A stretch of DNA of 64,000 nt from positions 1,736,001 through 1,800,000 of the forward strand of contig JAGVRJ010000004.1 of NCBI GenBank assembly GCA_019059635.1. The letters are read 5' to 3'. The translations under genes were made by a program, and so were the position numbers. Below the pieces are notes generated by a model. The model made no database searches, had not been told where the DNA came from, and saw only the letters and a list, made by a program, of their open reading frames with translations. This DNA comes from Proales similis (taxonomy: Eukaryota > Rotifera > Eurotatoria > Ploima > Proalidae). This document shows, piece by piece, positions 23,792 through 34,899 of the stretch. How positions within the stretch are numbered: position 1 is the stretch's first letter; every line of letters starts with the position of its first letter.

Positions 23792-25770
23792 ATGGAAACA
23801 GCCACCTACCCGCCTGAAAGAAGTACGCCAGCTAAGTCGCTGGCAGAGATTGACAATGTTGAGGAGGAGCAAAAGTTGTTTAGCTCTTGGAGAAAATATT
23901 TAGCCTACGAGAAGCAGTCAAATTCGCAGGATATCAAGTCATATTTGAAAAGAGGTAATTTTTCAAAGCATATTCGCGAAAATCTGTATCTCTTACTCTA
24001 GTAGTTATCTATTCCTATGAGCAGTCATTTTCTTCTCTTGCCTACCATTCAACAATTTGGATTGAGGCGGCAGATTTTCTTTATGAGCAAAGCCAGCTTA
24101 TGGAGGGAGGGCCTCTCAAAAAATCAACTGAAGACGCGGCTGCTGAACTGTTTGAGCGTGCAATTAACAAATATCATTCTCATAATCTACTAATGTTCTT
24201 GGCCTATGCTGAGTTCGAAGAGGTCAGCGCAAGCAGCTTTTATTTGCTTCCATCTAATGAAATTTTTGTAAGCGACGACAAAATTTTGATAAATGCCGAT
24301 CAATCTATGAAAGATGGATTGCAATTCCAACCTTGGACCCGACCTTGGTTTGGATTCATTACATACGGTTCGAAAGGCGGAGAGATGGGATCTTAGCAGC
24401 CAGACGACTATTTAAACGAGCCAGGGAGGACTCCAGATCAACTTATCATGTTTATATTGCCAATGCACATCTTGAGTATTTTTTCAACCATGTAAGAGAT
24501 TTAAATGACACTCAAAACTTCAAAGAGCCATAGATTGTTTTCTAGGAAGAGAAGGTTGGTTTCAAAATCCTTTTGCTGGGAGCCAAAAAATTCGCCAGTG
24601 AACCGACCTACATGCTTGAGTATATAAAATTCATGTCGCATTTGAACGGTAACTTGAGACAATACTGGTTGGAAATATTTAAAGTCAGCCATAGTTAAAA
24701 AAAGAGGATAACAACACAAGAGTTCTCTTCGAGAGGGTGTTAAATAGCGACGAACTTGCCATGGAAAGTACAAGGTAATCATTTTTGGTGTTTAAAAGAA
24801 TCAGAGAATTTCATTAGACTTTCAAAGTGAAATATGGTCTGAGTTTTTCAATTTTGAGACCGAAGTTGGAGATCTTTCGAGCATTCTGAAAGTCGAAAGG
24901 AAACGAAAAAAGGCCCACGATAAGGTGATGTTTGCTTAATTTGGTTCCGGCTGTCATATTAAATTGTTTTTCATACAGTGGGGAAATTTAGAGAAAATGC
25001 AAAATACATTAATTATTGAACGATATAAATTCCTTGATCTATATCCTTGTTCTGTCAACGAGCTTCGAGCAATGGGTTATCACAATTTCGCCCAAATAGG
25101 TTCTAAACCTACGGAGAAGTACAACAGCTTTTGCTTACTGATTATGAAGCCAAGAATGTTCTATTTTCGATTTGTTTAGTTTAAGAGATTATTACCCTGA
25201 GCCAGATATAACGCAAATGATGCCATTTAAGCCAATCAGAAATTCGAGTAAGGGCTCTATTCAACTGCTGAAATTCATTTAATTTGCTTTACTAACTCAA
25301 ACTTTAAGTAAACGGTATCAACTCCCTGTCTGGTGGTATATATTCATTTCCTCCATCTGCGAATGAGCTTCTCAAAAAACTACCTCCTCCGGAGAATTTT
25401 CAAGTAATCAAAGTGCTCAATCAAATCCATAAATTTACTCACAAACTTTATTTGCTCAAAGGGTCCATTTGTAATTTTGGACAAATTAGTTAAAGTATTT
25501 CTAGAGAACGAAATAAATGAGGGTTTGCTTATTGATAACTTTTGAGTTAATTCGGTTGATTAAATGGTAGTTTTAGACGTGCATTTCAATTACGTTAATA
25601 TTGGCGGTGATTCACTCAGAGACTTGGATCAAAATGTGATGTCGTCTCTGGCCTCCAGACGCTATCCGTTGTTCACATCTGGAACCGCCAGCGATGACGA
25701 AGATTCAAAGCAGGAAAATTCAATGGATGTGTACAAAAAACGCCAATTCAAAAAACTCATTCAAAAATGA
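23792..25770 (+). CDS. CSTF3: cleavage stimulation factor subunit 3 (CstF-77), N-terminally truncated
   Basis: Multi-exon. Exon 1 (23792-23953) encodes METATYPPERSTP, SWRKYLAYEKQS and ends KR; exon 2 from 24005 continues VIYSYEQSFSSL, the HAT-C region. Then DAAAELFERAINKYHSHN, LDPTLVWIHYIRFERR, RRLFKRAREDSRSTYHVY, NNTRVLFERVLNSDE, GDLSSILKVERKRK, ERYKFLDLYPCSVNELRAMGY, a Pro-rich part (PDITQMMPFKP, LLKKLPPPENFQGPFV), and a C-terminus with acidic SDDEDSKQE and basic KKRQFKKL. Block order matches CstF-77 from about human residue 230 onward. The whole HAT-N half is missing: an in-frame TAA directly precedes the ATG and the TELO2 chimera starts only about 200 bp away. CstF-77 bridges CstF-50/64 and CPSF in mRNA 3' processing and dimerises through HAT-C, which remains. 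Confidence 0.85.
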
Positions 25771-25965
25771 TAATCTTGAGCTTTTTGGGCCTAAATTGAT
25801 TATGAAGCTTTATGAGAACTAATAAATATATAAAATAAATCGAAAGTTCTTTCAAAAATGTTCAAATTTTATTTTAACAAACACAACTTCGGAATGTAAA
25901 TTAAATCAAAATCAAAGAAGGACTATAAACTTAGATTTAATAAAGAATAATGGTTAAGAGGCAGG

Positions 25966-28900
25966 TTATAAGAGGTTGTGAAGGGCATTTGAGACTTGAA
26001 CACAGTTTGAAGCGGTTTGATTACTTGCTCGGTTATATTTCATGTGACTGTTTACCAAATGGCCACTTGCCAACGCGGACATAAGAGATATTTCACCAGC
26101 CAATACCGCTGCCCCGATAATTCTGGCCAGCTTACTAGCATTTTCTCCAGGATTTGCCTCATTTGATCCATGCACTCCGAGCATCTGAAGAGAACTCTCA
26201 AATACAAAGTCTTTCTGCAATCCTTAGAACGGCTCTTACTTGGAGACATGAAGCCTGAGCCTCGAGGTTGGTACCACCGCCAACAGTACCAACCTCGAGT
26301 GATGGCATTGTGCATGATACATGAAGATCTTCTCCTACCAGTTCCATAAGAGTCAGACAATTGCTGCTCTCAACTACTTGTGCAGGATCCTGGTTGAAAT
26401 TTAGTGAATATTTCAGCATGTTTTGATTTTTTGAAAACATACTTGTCCACAGGCAATAAAAAGGGCAGCCACTATATTTGCTGCGTGGGCGTTAAAACCA
26501 CCTAAACTTCCTGCCACCGCCGAGCCCACCAGGTTTTTGGAGACATTTAGTTCGGCTAGTGCCTTAGCACTTGTTTTGAGTGTGTTCTCGATAACATGCG
26601 AGTTCAAGACTGCTTCAACAACAATTGATTTTCCTCGTCCTTCAATCCTATTTGAAGAGAATCAGAGTGACTATTGAACTTCTTAAGTAAGCTGCTTCAT
26701 TCTTACCAATTAATCGCGGATGCCTTTTTGTCCGTGCAGTAATTTCCGCTAACACTGACAATCGACAAGTCGGGAAACTGTCGTTTGAGTTCAGCAAGAG
26801 CTTTCTCAGACCCCTTGCAAAAAAGTAGCCTTAATGAACAAATCAAGTGACATCATAGTATCTACTTTGCTGAGCATGTTCATTCCCATTGCATCTCCGG
26901 TTTTGGAGACAAATCTTGTGTAAAGATATCGTCCGACTACACGGCATTTAATAGCATCTAATTTGGCGAATCGGCTGGTTGAATCGAATGCTTTCTTCAA
27001 GCTAACGAAATTATCGAACATTTCGATCCACTCTTTGACTTGGGCTGCTCTGACAGCGCTCAGACATTTCAAAACAGGAGCTCGGCTCATTCCGTCCGCA
27101 AGAACTTTTGTTTTCACTCCAGAGCTAGCCTGAGTATAAATTAGACCAACTATTAGACATATTAGAGCATCGAACAAATCAATCAGCTTACAGTCAGAGC
27201 AGTGCAACCACGGTTAGTACTTGCAACCAGAGTTCCTTCTGTGGTAGCCATTGGTATGTAGTAAAGCTGATCGTCAATTAAGAGAGGACCAGCGATTCCC
27301 AGAGGCAAAGGCATAAAGCCGACCACATTTTCACAGCAGGAACCAATTACTTTTGAATAGTTGTAGTGTTGGTAAGGGATCCGCGTTAAGCCTTCGTTTT
27401 TCATTTTCTCTGCAACAAGTCTCCGACGTAGCTGAACGCCTCTCAGTGGATCCTCAAAGTAGGACTCGAGTTTGTAAATAGGAATATGCTTTTGCCGAAC
27501 CATTTCCTCAATTTCTTGATCGTGAAAATCATTCAAATGTTTATTGGTGCGTTTTTTAAAAGAATCCAAGCACTCGGTAATGGTTCTAATCTTTTGTACT
27601 CGCACTCGTTCAAGCGGTTGTTTATCGGCAACAGTCTGATCAGCATCTTCGGTTTGGGTCGAATCATTCAGCATAGCTCTTTTATTTGTAATTTCCAAGG
27701 TGGAACGATTCTCGCTAAATATGTTGAGAACAATGAAGATTCCAAGACTCATTGCGACCAAAAACTCTAAGCAGTTCAAAAATTGCCGCTCATGCAAGGC
27801 CTTATCTGCCTCTTGTGGCCGTTCAGAATCAGAAGAATTTTTGAATAGAGATTTGGCATGAGTGGCGATCAAGAATAGACTCATAATTAGCTTAATATAG
27901 ATGAGAAGAGGATTGGGGCAAGTTCGTTGCCAATTTGAGTTTGTTGAGCCTATTCCCGTAGATTTCAGTGTTTTGGTGCTGAACGAAATCTATGCGAACG
28001 AGACCAGCAAGCAATTAAGCGTTAAATAAAACCAGAAGAAATTAATAACATTGGCCATATACCTTAAAGAGGAAAGAGAGAACGGCTGGACAGATGGTAT
28101 TGAAAACGAAAAAATTGGAGACCAAAAGTAGGCAATTAAACCATGAGAGCTGCTGAATATTGTTTGAGTTGCTGAACAGGCCAAGTGCGAAAAGCAATAT
28201 CAGAAATGTGGTGTCCGGGACCAACTTGATTGCATATTGCGCGAATTTTTCTGAAATGTTTGTTTGAGCTTTTTGTGAGTCTTTGAGTTTGAGTGTGTCA
28301 TTCCAGACTAAATGGCACTTTTTCAAGTCGTAGAGCATCAGAGCATAAAGAGCTCCGTCCCTTCAAGATTCGATTTCGATTCGCTAAATTGATCCAAGTT
28401 TGGTCGAAAAATTTACATGATCGGTTGAAAATCCTGAGGAAGTTTGAGGTTTATAAGAAGCATTAGCGCATTATTTAAGAAATAAATGGTTGCTAGTAGG
28501 ACAGTCAATGAGAATACTTAAACCAAAAACGAGATTAGTTTGTGTTTGTGATTCAATGCTAAAAATTACCTATCAAGACATTAGATCGAACTTGATGCAA
28601 TGATTTTATCTGTAGGAAAATGCAAACGAGGCCCAGAACACGGTAAGCATTAGGTTTCCATGCAGCCCATTCGATCATCTTTTTCAAATGATGTTTGAAC
28701 ACAGAACGTCTCTATAATTGATTGATGAAAGGCAGAAAAAAAGTAGATTACTTTTGAGAATAGCGAGCTGAGCGAGTCAACGATCAAAGTGATCAACTCT
28801 TGGTGGTTAAGTTCTGGAGCAACGAAGAAAAACGTTAGGCTGAAGGCGAAGGTGACGATTATCACTTCAATGGAGCTTTTGACACATATACTGCTGTAGA

Positions 28901-28998
28901 ATGTGAAAAATTTGCCTAAAATCTAAGAAAACCTGTGAAAACTTTGAAAGGGAATCTATTGAATGAAGTTGAAAGCCTACACTCGAGTTAATCTCCAT
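25966..28998 (-). CDS. HMGCR: HMG-CoA reductase, membrane-anchored class I
   Basis: Multi-exon. N-terminal membrane region: [38 protein letters not shown], then [20 protein letters not shown] and [16 protein letters not shown], corresponding to the sterol-sensing membrane domain. Catalytic region: [17 protein letters not shown] (catalytic Glu), [45 protein letters not shown] (Lys), [27 protein letters not shown] (Asp), [25 protein letters not shown] (His). All four catalytic residues are there. It reduces HMG-CoA to mevalonate with NADPH at the ER. The tetrapeptide aligned to the Insig-binding YIYF is CIFL, and the serine after the catalytic His is one residue displaced (NRAS, not NRS). The start (28998 proposed) and first junction are uncertain. 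Confidence 0.92.
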
Positions 28999-29071
28999 TT
29001 GTTGAGATCCAAGAGTTCTGACGCTTGAGGCGGCCTAAATACTTAAATTTTTAGACGGCGTGCCTTCTTGA

Positions 29072-30388
29072 ATGGACAGAAATATTGCAGAATGCTGGCT
29101 TATGCAATCGAACAGCCGTAGAATAAATTATGCTTATCAAACCATGCTTTTACAAATGAGCTTTCAGTCGTGTACCAAAAATATTGGTCATTTATCAAAG
29201 TTTGCATTTGGCACAAAACTAGAGTTGTATTATGAAATCAAGCTGAGGACATTTATCCCAAGTTGTAGGAAAATGAACGGCCTACGATTGGTGGGCAGTG
29301 GCATATTAAACCACTCCAAGAGTGAGCTCAATCTTCTGGCTTGTCTTAAGGGCGGTATGTCGTTTCGGTGGCAAAATGACAGCTCCGATAGCGGTTCAGA
29401 TTACTTTGTTGGAGTTATCGGCCAGAGTGTCTACGAACTTGAACAAAATGAAAAAAATGTGTTGTTTAGAGTTTACTCAAATCAACATCTCGATACAGCA
29501 TTTAGTGGGGAGAATGAGCTGGCAGACTATTTTAGACTGGGAGAAGACCTTGGCAAGCTATATCAAGACTGGGCTTCTAGAGATCCTATTATCGCGCAAC
29601 GAATAACCACCAATTCAGATTTGCTTCAGGGACTTCGTGTGCTTCGCTTGGATCCTGTTGAAAATCTATTCAGCTTTATATGCTCGTCGAACAACAACAT
29701 TCAAAGAATAACTCAAATGGTGAACAACATGTGTATGAGATTCGGGGCTGAGATCGGCTCATTGAACGGACAGAAATTCTACAGCTTCCCAACAATTGAT
29801 CGATTGGCCAAGGCGGACGTGGAAGCTCAGTTGAGAAAGCTGAACTTCGGCTATCGAGCCAAGTTTATTTGGAAAGCTGCATCTTTCATTATTTCTCAAT
29901 ATGAAAAACCAGTCGAATGGCTAATGTCGCTTAGAGCTCAGCCTTATTCTGAGGTGCATCGGCAGTTGGTTCAGATTCCTGGCATAGGCAAAAAGGTTGC
30001 TGACTGTATTTGCCTCATGTCCTTAGATAAACTCGAAGCAATACCGGTAGATACTCACGTGTACCAAATTGCGAATTCATTATACGGCTTCGCTTCAACG
30101 CAATCTAAGCAAAGCCAGAAAACAAAAACCCTCAGTGAAAAAACCTACTTCATGATCGGTCGGCATTTTAAAATGATTTTACAATTCATTAAAATTAACA
30201 GTTTATTTTGCATAGGCGACAAATTCAGAGAATTATGGGGAGAGTACGCGGGATGGGCACAGACTCTAATGTTTGTGGACGATTTAAAAAGCTTTAAAAA
30301 AACCAATCCAACGTCCGGAAATAGCCGAAAGAGGCCGGTCGCCGAGACTGAATCAATCGAAATTTCGAAGAAGAGTAAAAATGCATAA
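29072..30388 (+). CDS. OGG1: 8-oxoguanine DNA glycosylase
   Basis: Continuous frame of 438 codons. Conserved parts: SFRWQNDSS (substrate pocket), GLRVLRLDPVENLFSFICSSNNNIQRIT, LNFGYRAKFIW, the helix-hairpin-helix QIPGIGKKVADCICLMSLDK with catalytic Lys, PVDTHVYQIA with the catalytic Asp, and RELWGEYAGWAQTLMF. A 57-nt stretch (30159-30215, GTCGGC..ATAG) inserts 19 residues between MI and GDKFRELW; it has intron borders, so the protein is probably 419 residues. OGG1 excises 8-oxoG opposite C and nicks abasic sites. About 68 residues precede the usual start; that part could be a mitochondrial leader, or translation may begin at the Met before NGLRLVGSG. The C-terminal tail is basic (KRPVAETESIEISKKSK). 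Confidence 0.92.
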   Translation: MDRNIAECWLMQSNSRRINYAYQTMLLQMSFQSCTKNIGHLSKFAFGTKLELYYEIKLRTFIPSCRKMNGLRLVGSGILNHSKSELNLLACLKGGMSFRWQNDSSDSGSDYFVGVIGQSVYELEQNEKNVLFRVYSNQHLDTAFSGENELADYFRLGEDLGKLYQDWASRDPIIAQRITTNSDLLQGLRVLRLDPVENLFSFICSSNNNIQRITQMVNNMCMRFGAEIGSLNGQKFYSFPTIDRLAKADVEAQLRKLNFGYRAKFIWKAASFIISQYEKPVEWLMSLRAQPYSEVHRQLVQIPGIGKKVADCICLMSLDKLEAIPVDTHVYQIANSLYGFASTQSKQSQKTKTLSEKTYFMIGRHFKMILQFIKINSLFCIGDKFRELWGEYAGWAQTLMFVDDLKSFKKTNPTSGNSRKRPVAETESIEISKKSKNA

Positions 30389-30494
30389 ATTAAAAAACAT
30401 TCATTCAAATTTCCACCAGAATTGAATTGAAAATAAAAGGAGCAGTAACCACATCGCATCAATTCATTAAATTAACGACATAGATGTGAGGGAT

Positions 30495-30918
30495 AGAGAA
30501 TGGAGTCAGAACTCGAGCCCGGTTTGATGAGTCGTGAATGCCTTGTCTCTTTACTTGAACAAGTACAATTTTGATTGATAGATCTTGACAACGAGTTTAA
30601 ACAAAGCTTTTTAATAGGCAGGCATTCCGAACCATCCTGGCCAAAGCAGAAGAGAGCTCGTAGATCTATATTATGCTCATTTAAAACCGAAACCCCCACG
30701 AGGCAAACTTAAAAAATCATGGTCAACAATCAGTTTAATAATAATTGATTTCATAGAATATTCATTTTTAACTTTTAGGACACCACTTGATTTGGAGCTT
30801 CCTCAATCGCTTGTAAAATCGGAAACAAACTCTTCACAGAACAAATTGAAAAGGAAAATAGAGAATATGATTGCTGAGTCAAACGAAAGTTATCGTTCAA
30901 CCAAAATGCCAAAATAAA
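30495..30918 (+). CDS. possible small multi-exon gene, unrecognised
   Basis: Short coding-like pieces on the + strand: MESELEPGLMSRECLVSLLE from about 30498, then GRHSEPSWPKQKRARRSILC near 30622, then TPLDLELPQSLVKSETNSSQ to KMPK and TAA near 30918. The composition (basic, Ser-rich, SEPxW motif) looks like a small nuclear regulator, but I recognise no family and the splice joins are unproved. It could be noise. Confidence 0.25.
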
Positions 30919-31086
30919 TCGCCTTTTTCAATCCATCGTGCGAAATTTTTTTTAATCTACTCTAACGCTTCACATTTGTCTTGATGCGTATCCATGGTAA
31001 CAGTTTATAAATTAACGTTTGCTTACGATATTAAATCTGATCGCACAATATACTTGCTTGGGGTAACTTACTTTTTCCAAAACGTC

Positions 31087-32449
31087 ATGTCCAATTCGAA
31101 AAACATTGTTCAACCATCATCGTACGAGGGTCGATATATTGCTCAAACTATCGGTAAATAGAACAGCCATGAAAATGGACTAATTATTTTAAAGAAATTG
31201 ACGGCCCAAAGGACCTTCATTGAGCAAAGGACTGGCCGAAATCATCGAACGGCGCCCAGTGGATCCTGTCGAATACCTTGCCAGTTTTCTCCTTAAAGAA
31301 ATTGAAAACCAAAATGTTCGGGAACTGGAGAGACATGAAGCAGAGCTTGTTGAGAAACAAAGGATTGAGCAGGAAATAGAACAAAAGCGACAAGCAGAAA
31401 TTCGAGCCGAAGAGGAAAGATTAAGAGAGCTGGAAGAAACGCAGCGCAAAGAAAAAGAAGCGGCCGAGAAAAAGAGAAAGGAACTTGAGGAGCTGGCCAG
31501 AAGGTGATCATGCTCGTTTGCGACCGATCAAAGTCAAAATTAATGAGTTGAATTAAAGAAAGGAAGAGGTTGCCAACATGGCGCCAGCACTTCCCTCTCT
31601 TGCCGAAGAAGAAGACCAAATAGTGGATTTCGGCAACACCAAACTACATGAGCAAGCAAGCACAGAGGGAGCGAATCTAACAATTTTGCTTAACGAAGGC
31701 TACAATCTAGCCGCACGCAATGAAGATTATAAGACAGCTCGAGATATCGCATTAGAACTGGGACTTGAGGACAATGTTAAGCAATTGGGTTGATATAAAT
31801 TGAATCATCTTGATGGGACTTGTATTTTAACCTTATTATAGATAATCATCTGATCGATTTGGTTGCACAGAACAACGCTAAACAACTGAGCGAGCTGTTG
31901 GTACTTGGATATGAGGACATGTTTGGAGTAATTGAGAAGAAATTTGGCAAAATGGACCGAATGGTCGCTGACGGAATGCCTGCTCAAGCTGAGCTTATTT
32001 ATACCAAAATGCCTGAGATGAAGGTATGGGCAAGATTGAATTTTCTTCTTATCTCAGACTAAACTGGACGAATTTAAGATTCGAATCAAAGATATTCGCG
32101 ATGCAATAAGCGAAAATGATTTGAAAAAGCTAGAGGCCTTATTAGACCAAAAGTATTTGATTTATAGCCGAGATTCACATGGAAAGACTATTCTCCACTA
32201 TGCTATTGAAAAGCAGCACTTTGAAATAGCTGCTTTTCTAATTGAAAAATACAGTGTCCTGACTAAACTGAACGACTGCGTAAGTAAATTTTAATCTCTC
32301 ATCGAGTCAATTTGTTGAGTCTGAGTTGATATTTGCAGTCGGGCCGATTTCCATCAAGCTACTTAGAAGCTATCAATCCTGAATCTTTGGAAGAGCATGC
32401 TAAAAAGCAGCATCAGACATTGCTTTCGTTGCTCAGTCAGGCTGATTAA
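31087..32449 (+). CDS. DPY30-motif protein with coiled coil and ankyrin-like repeats
   Basis: Exon 1 at 31087 (MSNSKNIVQPSSYEGRYIAQ) ends ATC G|GTAAAT; the acceptor before GGACCTTCA is in phase. Exon 2 has the DPY30 motif KGLAEIIERRPVDPVEYLAS, which forms the dimerisation helices, then a long charged coiled coil rich in Glu/Lys/Arg. Later exons carry TILLNEGYNLAARNEDYKTA, DNHLIDLVAQNNAKQLSELL and HGKTILHYAIEKQHFEIAAF, the last a typical ankyrin repeat, ending near LLSLLSQAD. DPY30 motifs occur in histone methyltransferase cofactors and in axonemal docking proteins (AK7, NME5, radial-spoke proteins). With the coiled coil and ankyrin repeats an axonemal role is more likely, which is inference. 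I do not recall a named vertebrate orthologue. Confidence 0.7.
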
Positions 32450-32569
32450 CACATTCTTTTGATTCTACAATAAATATTGAGATCCCATAGAAAAAAGAAG
32501 AAGTAAATGTGTCTATTCAATCTATTGGTGACAAAGAGAGTTTTTGGTGTGGATTTGATGCATTTAAAT

Positions 32570-32809
32570 CTAATGGTGTCCTCCGTATTCCTTGCGAGCC
32601 ATAAGAGCCGCCTGATTGTTAGTCCAGGAGTAAACAGCGTATCCGATAAGCAAAGGAGGCAAAACAAACGGAGCCTCTTCCGCGATTCTTCTTATTGAGT
32701 TGGGTAGACCATCCTTGATCGCTTTGGCAAACGGACGTTGCTCATACGGCGAGAGGGTGAACCACACTTGCTTTCGAACGTAAGATAACTGGCCAAACAG
32801 CTTGCCCAT
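32570..32809 (-). CDS. UQCRQ: cytochrome bc1 complex subunit 8 (UQCRQ/QP-C)
   Basis: 79 residues starting MGKLFGQLSYVRKQVWFTLS. The family signature SPYEQRPFAKAIKDGLPN (SPFEQR..GxPN in animals) is followed by RRIAEEA and one membrane segment (VLPPLLIGYAVYSWTNNQAA), ending near YGGHH. Length and layout match the family (about 80 residues). It is a nuclear-encoded subunit of respiratory complex III in the mitochondrial inner membrane. The frame stays open 12 codons upstream of this Met; the shorter start fits the family. Confidence 0.88.
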   Translation of the reverse strand: MGKLFGQLSYVRKQVWFTLSPYEQRPFAKAIKDGLPNSIRRIAEEAPFVLPPLLIGYAVYSWTNNQAALMARKEYGGHH

Positions 32810-33249
32810 TTTCTTTAATCTAAAACTGATAAACGAATTGAGCAAATCTGGCTGAATGTAAATCCGGCATCAACCAGTGCGGGTCGAGTACCAGGCATTG
32901 TTGTTACGAAATAGAAAATACGAATGCGTCTCCTTTCATCATGCTTGGGTTTGAACGAAATTTAACTAGCTTCTCTTTTTTTTAGCTGTTCTCAAAATTA
33001 ACCTTACATTGCAACCCGAAAAGTATTAAGCTCAAACAAAGAGATAGGCTCAAGGATTTATAAACTGGGCATTTAATAAAATTCGAAAGTAAGCCTAATA
33101 AATTGCAAATTAGCATTTAAGAGTGGGTTCACGAACGTTCAGATTTATTGAGAAGCCTTTCCATTCTATTTACTTGATATACAAATATTTAAAGCTGGTT
33201 TGGTATAAGAAAAAAAATAAAGAAAGCGTTTTTTGAATTGGTACCTAAA

Positions 33250-34755
33250 ATGGCAGAAGTTGAGCAAAAAAAAGATCGTGAAGTAACAAGAACTAGTTTG
33301 AGCAAAGTCAAGATTGAGCCGGTCGAATCAAATTCTTGGTACAAAAACGGTACTTGGGCCACCAAAGTCGAGCATACCAAAAGATCCGGTCGGTTTGCTG
33401 AATGGCTAAAACGACATCGAGTCGCACTTATCATTTCAGGAGTTATATGTGGCATTTTGCTTCTATTAATAGTTTTAACAGCCATTCTGGTTCCAGTATT
33501 AGTACTCAATAGAGCCACTTATGGAGAAGACTGCTCGTCTCGGGCTTGTCGTTTTGAGCTAAGTTTAACGTGTAACGGCCAAAAAGTATGTACTTGCAAC
33601 GCCGACTACTACTGGGATGGAATTCGGTGCTCAAAACGATTTATTTATGGAGCAGACTGCTACGGTGGAGCTTTTCAATGCGGCGACACGCTCGACTGTA
33701 TTAATAGTTTGTGTCAATGCAATTCTACCCATTATTTAAACGGAACAAAATGTATTGAGAAATTGAGCTTTGGCACTTTTTGTACCGGCACATGCATAGA
33801 TTGCAGAGGCTGCGAGGCATGCAGTGAGTGCAGAGATTACGCGGGAATGTACTGTGACCCGATTTTAAAACAGTGCATATGCCCCTCTACTAGTTTCATC
33901 AGTGGAGGAGTCTGTGTGGCCAAAAGAACCTTTGATCAGTCTTGCACGTCTAACACCATGTGTCTAGACGTTAGTGCAGGGCTCGTGTGCAACACTGGTG
34001 GAGCAATAGGCACATGTCCTTATACGGTTAGTGTGAATAGATGTACTTGTGCCAGTGGCTATTACTGGAATGGGACCGTGTGCAATCTACTTGAAGAACT
34101 GGATGGCGAATGTTCGCGTAATTGCGATTGTAAACAATCGGCTGGACTGGTATGTGTTGACAACCGATGCAGATGCAGCGATCAAAACAGCTATTGGGAC
34201 GGGAGTATTTGCAGAACTCAGAAAAGCATTGGACAAGCATGCTCGATTCCGAAAGAGTGCTTTCAAGCAAATGGGCTAACATGCATCAGTGGCACCTGTG
34301 CTTGTCTAGTTTACCCATCTGTAAATTATTGGTCGGGCGTGCTGGGAAAATGTATTGAATGCCCTCCAGGCTGGACTTTGCTCGCCTCCAACCAATGCGT
34401 CAGACTTTTCAAAAAAGAGCACGACGTGGCTGACGCCCAACTCGAATGCACTTTTCATTCAAGCAGGCTTGTCGAAATTCGAACAAGCCAACAGCTAACA
34501 TACATAAGCAATGCATTCAGTGCTTACACGAACATCAACTTTTGGGTTGGTGCCATAGATCAAAAGTTTGAAGGGTTTTATGTTTGGAGCTATGACAACT
34601 CTGCTTTGGATTTTACAACTGTTTTGAACTGGTGTGGAGGCGAACCCAATGGAGGAGTCAGTGAAAATTGCTTGATGATGAGTACAGCCGGTTGGTGTAT
34701 GAGAGACTTGTCCTGCAATTCTCAGATTTACTATATGTGCCAAAAATTTTATTAG
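33250..34755 (+). CDS. type II membrane protein with Cys-rich EB/EGF-like repeats and a C-type lectin domain
   Basis: Single exon, 501 residues from MAEVEQKKDREV (the first ATG in frame). A basic cytoplasmic tail of about 60 residues leads to one hydrophobic segment (VALIISGVICGILLLLIVLT) with no signal peptide, so type II topology. The ectodomain has about six Cys-rich repeats with the recurrent pattern Cys-x-Cys...YYWDG/YLNGTKC (EB-module/EGF-like). It ends with a C-type lectin domain: GWTLLASNQC, FWVGA, WCGGEPNGGVSENCLMM (an EPN-type sugar-binding loop, mannose-type in characterised lectins), and CNSQIYYMCQ. A cell-surface pattern-recognition or adhesion role is inference. Six-Cys pairing in the lectin domain seems complete. 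Confidence 0.85.
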   Translation: MAEVEQKKDREVTRTSLSKVKIEPVESNSWYKNGTWATKVEHTKRSGRFAEWLKRHRVALIISGVICGILLLLIVLTAILVPVLVLNRATYGEDCSSRACRFELSLTCNGQKVCTCNADYYWDGIRCSKRFIYGADCYGGAFQCGDTLDCINSLCQCNSTHYLNGTKCIEKLSFGTFCTGTCIDCRGCEACSECRDYAGMYCDPILKQCICPSTSFISGGVCVAKRTFDQSCTSNTMCLDVSAGLVCNTGGAIGTCPYTVSVNRCTCASGYYWNGTVCNLLEELDGECSRNCDCKQSAGLVCVDNRCRCSDQNSYWDGSICRTQKSIGQACSIPKECFQANGLTCISGTCACLVYPSVNYWSGVLGKCIECPPGWTLLASNQCVRLFKKEHDVADAQLECTFHSSRLVEIRTSQQLTYISNAFSAYTNINFWVGAIDQKFEGFYVWSYDNSALDFTTVLNWCGGEPNGGVSENCLMMSTAGWCMRDLSCNSQIYYMCQKFY

Positions 34756-34899
34756 TTTGGCAAAGAGTTTTGTTTTCTCCAGTTTAAGATTATTTTAATT
34801 AATCTCCTGAGGGAAAATAAACGTTAAATGAATGCAATTTATTTTATTCATTCTCCGGCTTATTTTACAAGGATTCAACACGTTTTTGATGGTCAATTA

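Noticed and set aside
16747-30388. FAN1, TELO2 and OGG1 as a functional DNA-repair cluster
   Set aside because: They are interspersed with unrelated genes (CSTF3, HMGCR) on both strands, and the TELO2 neighbourhood is rearranged; chance proximity is sufficient.
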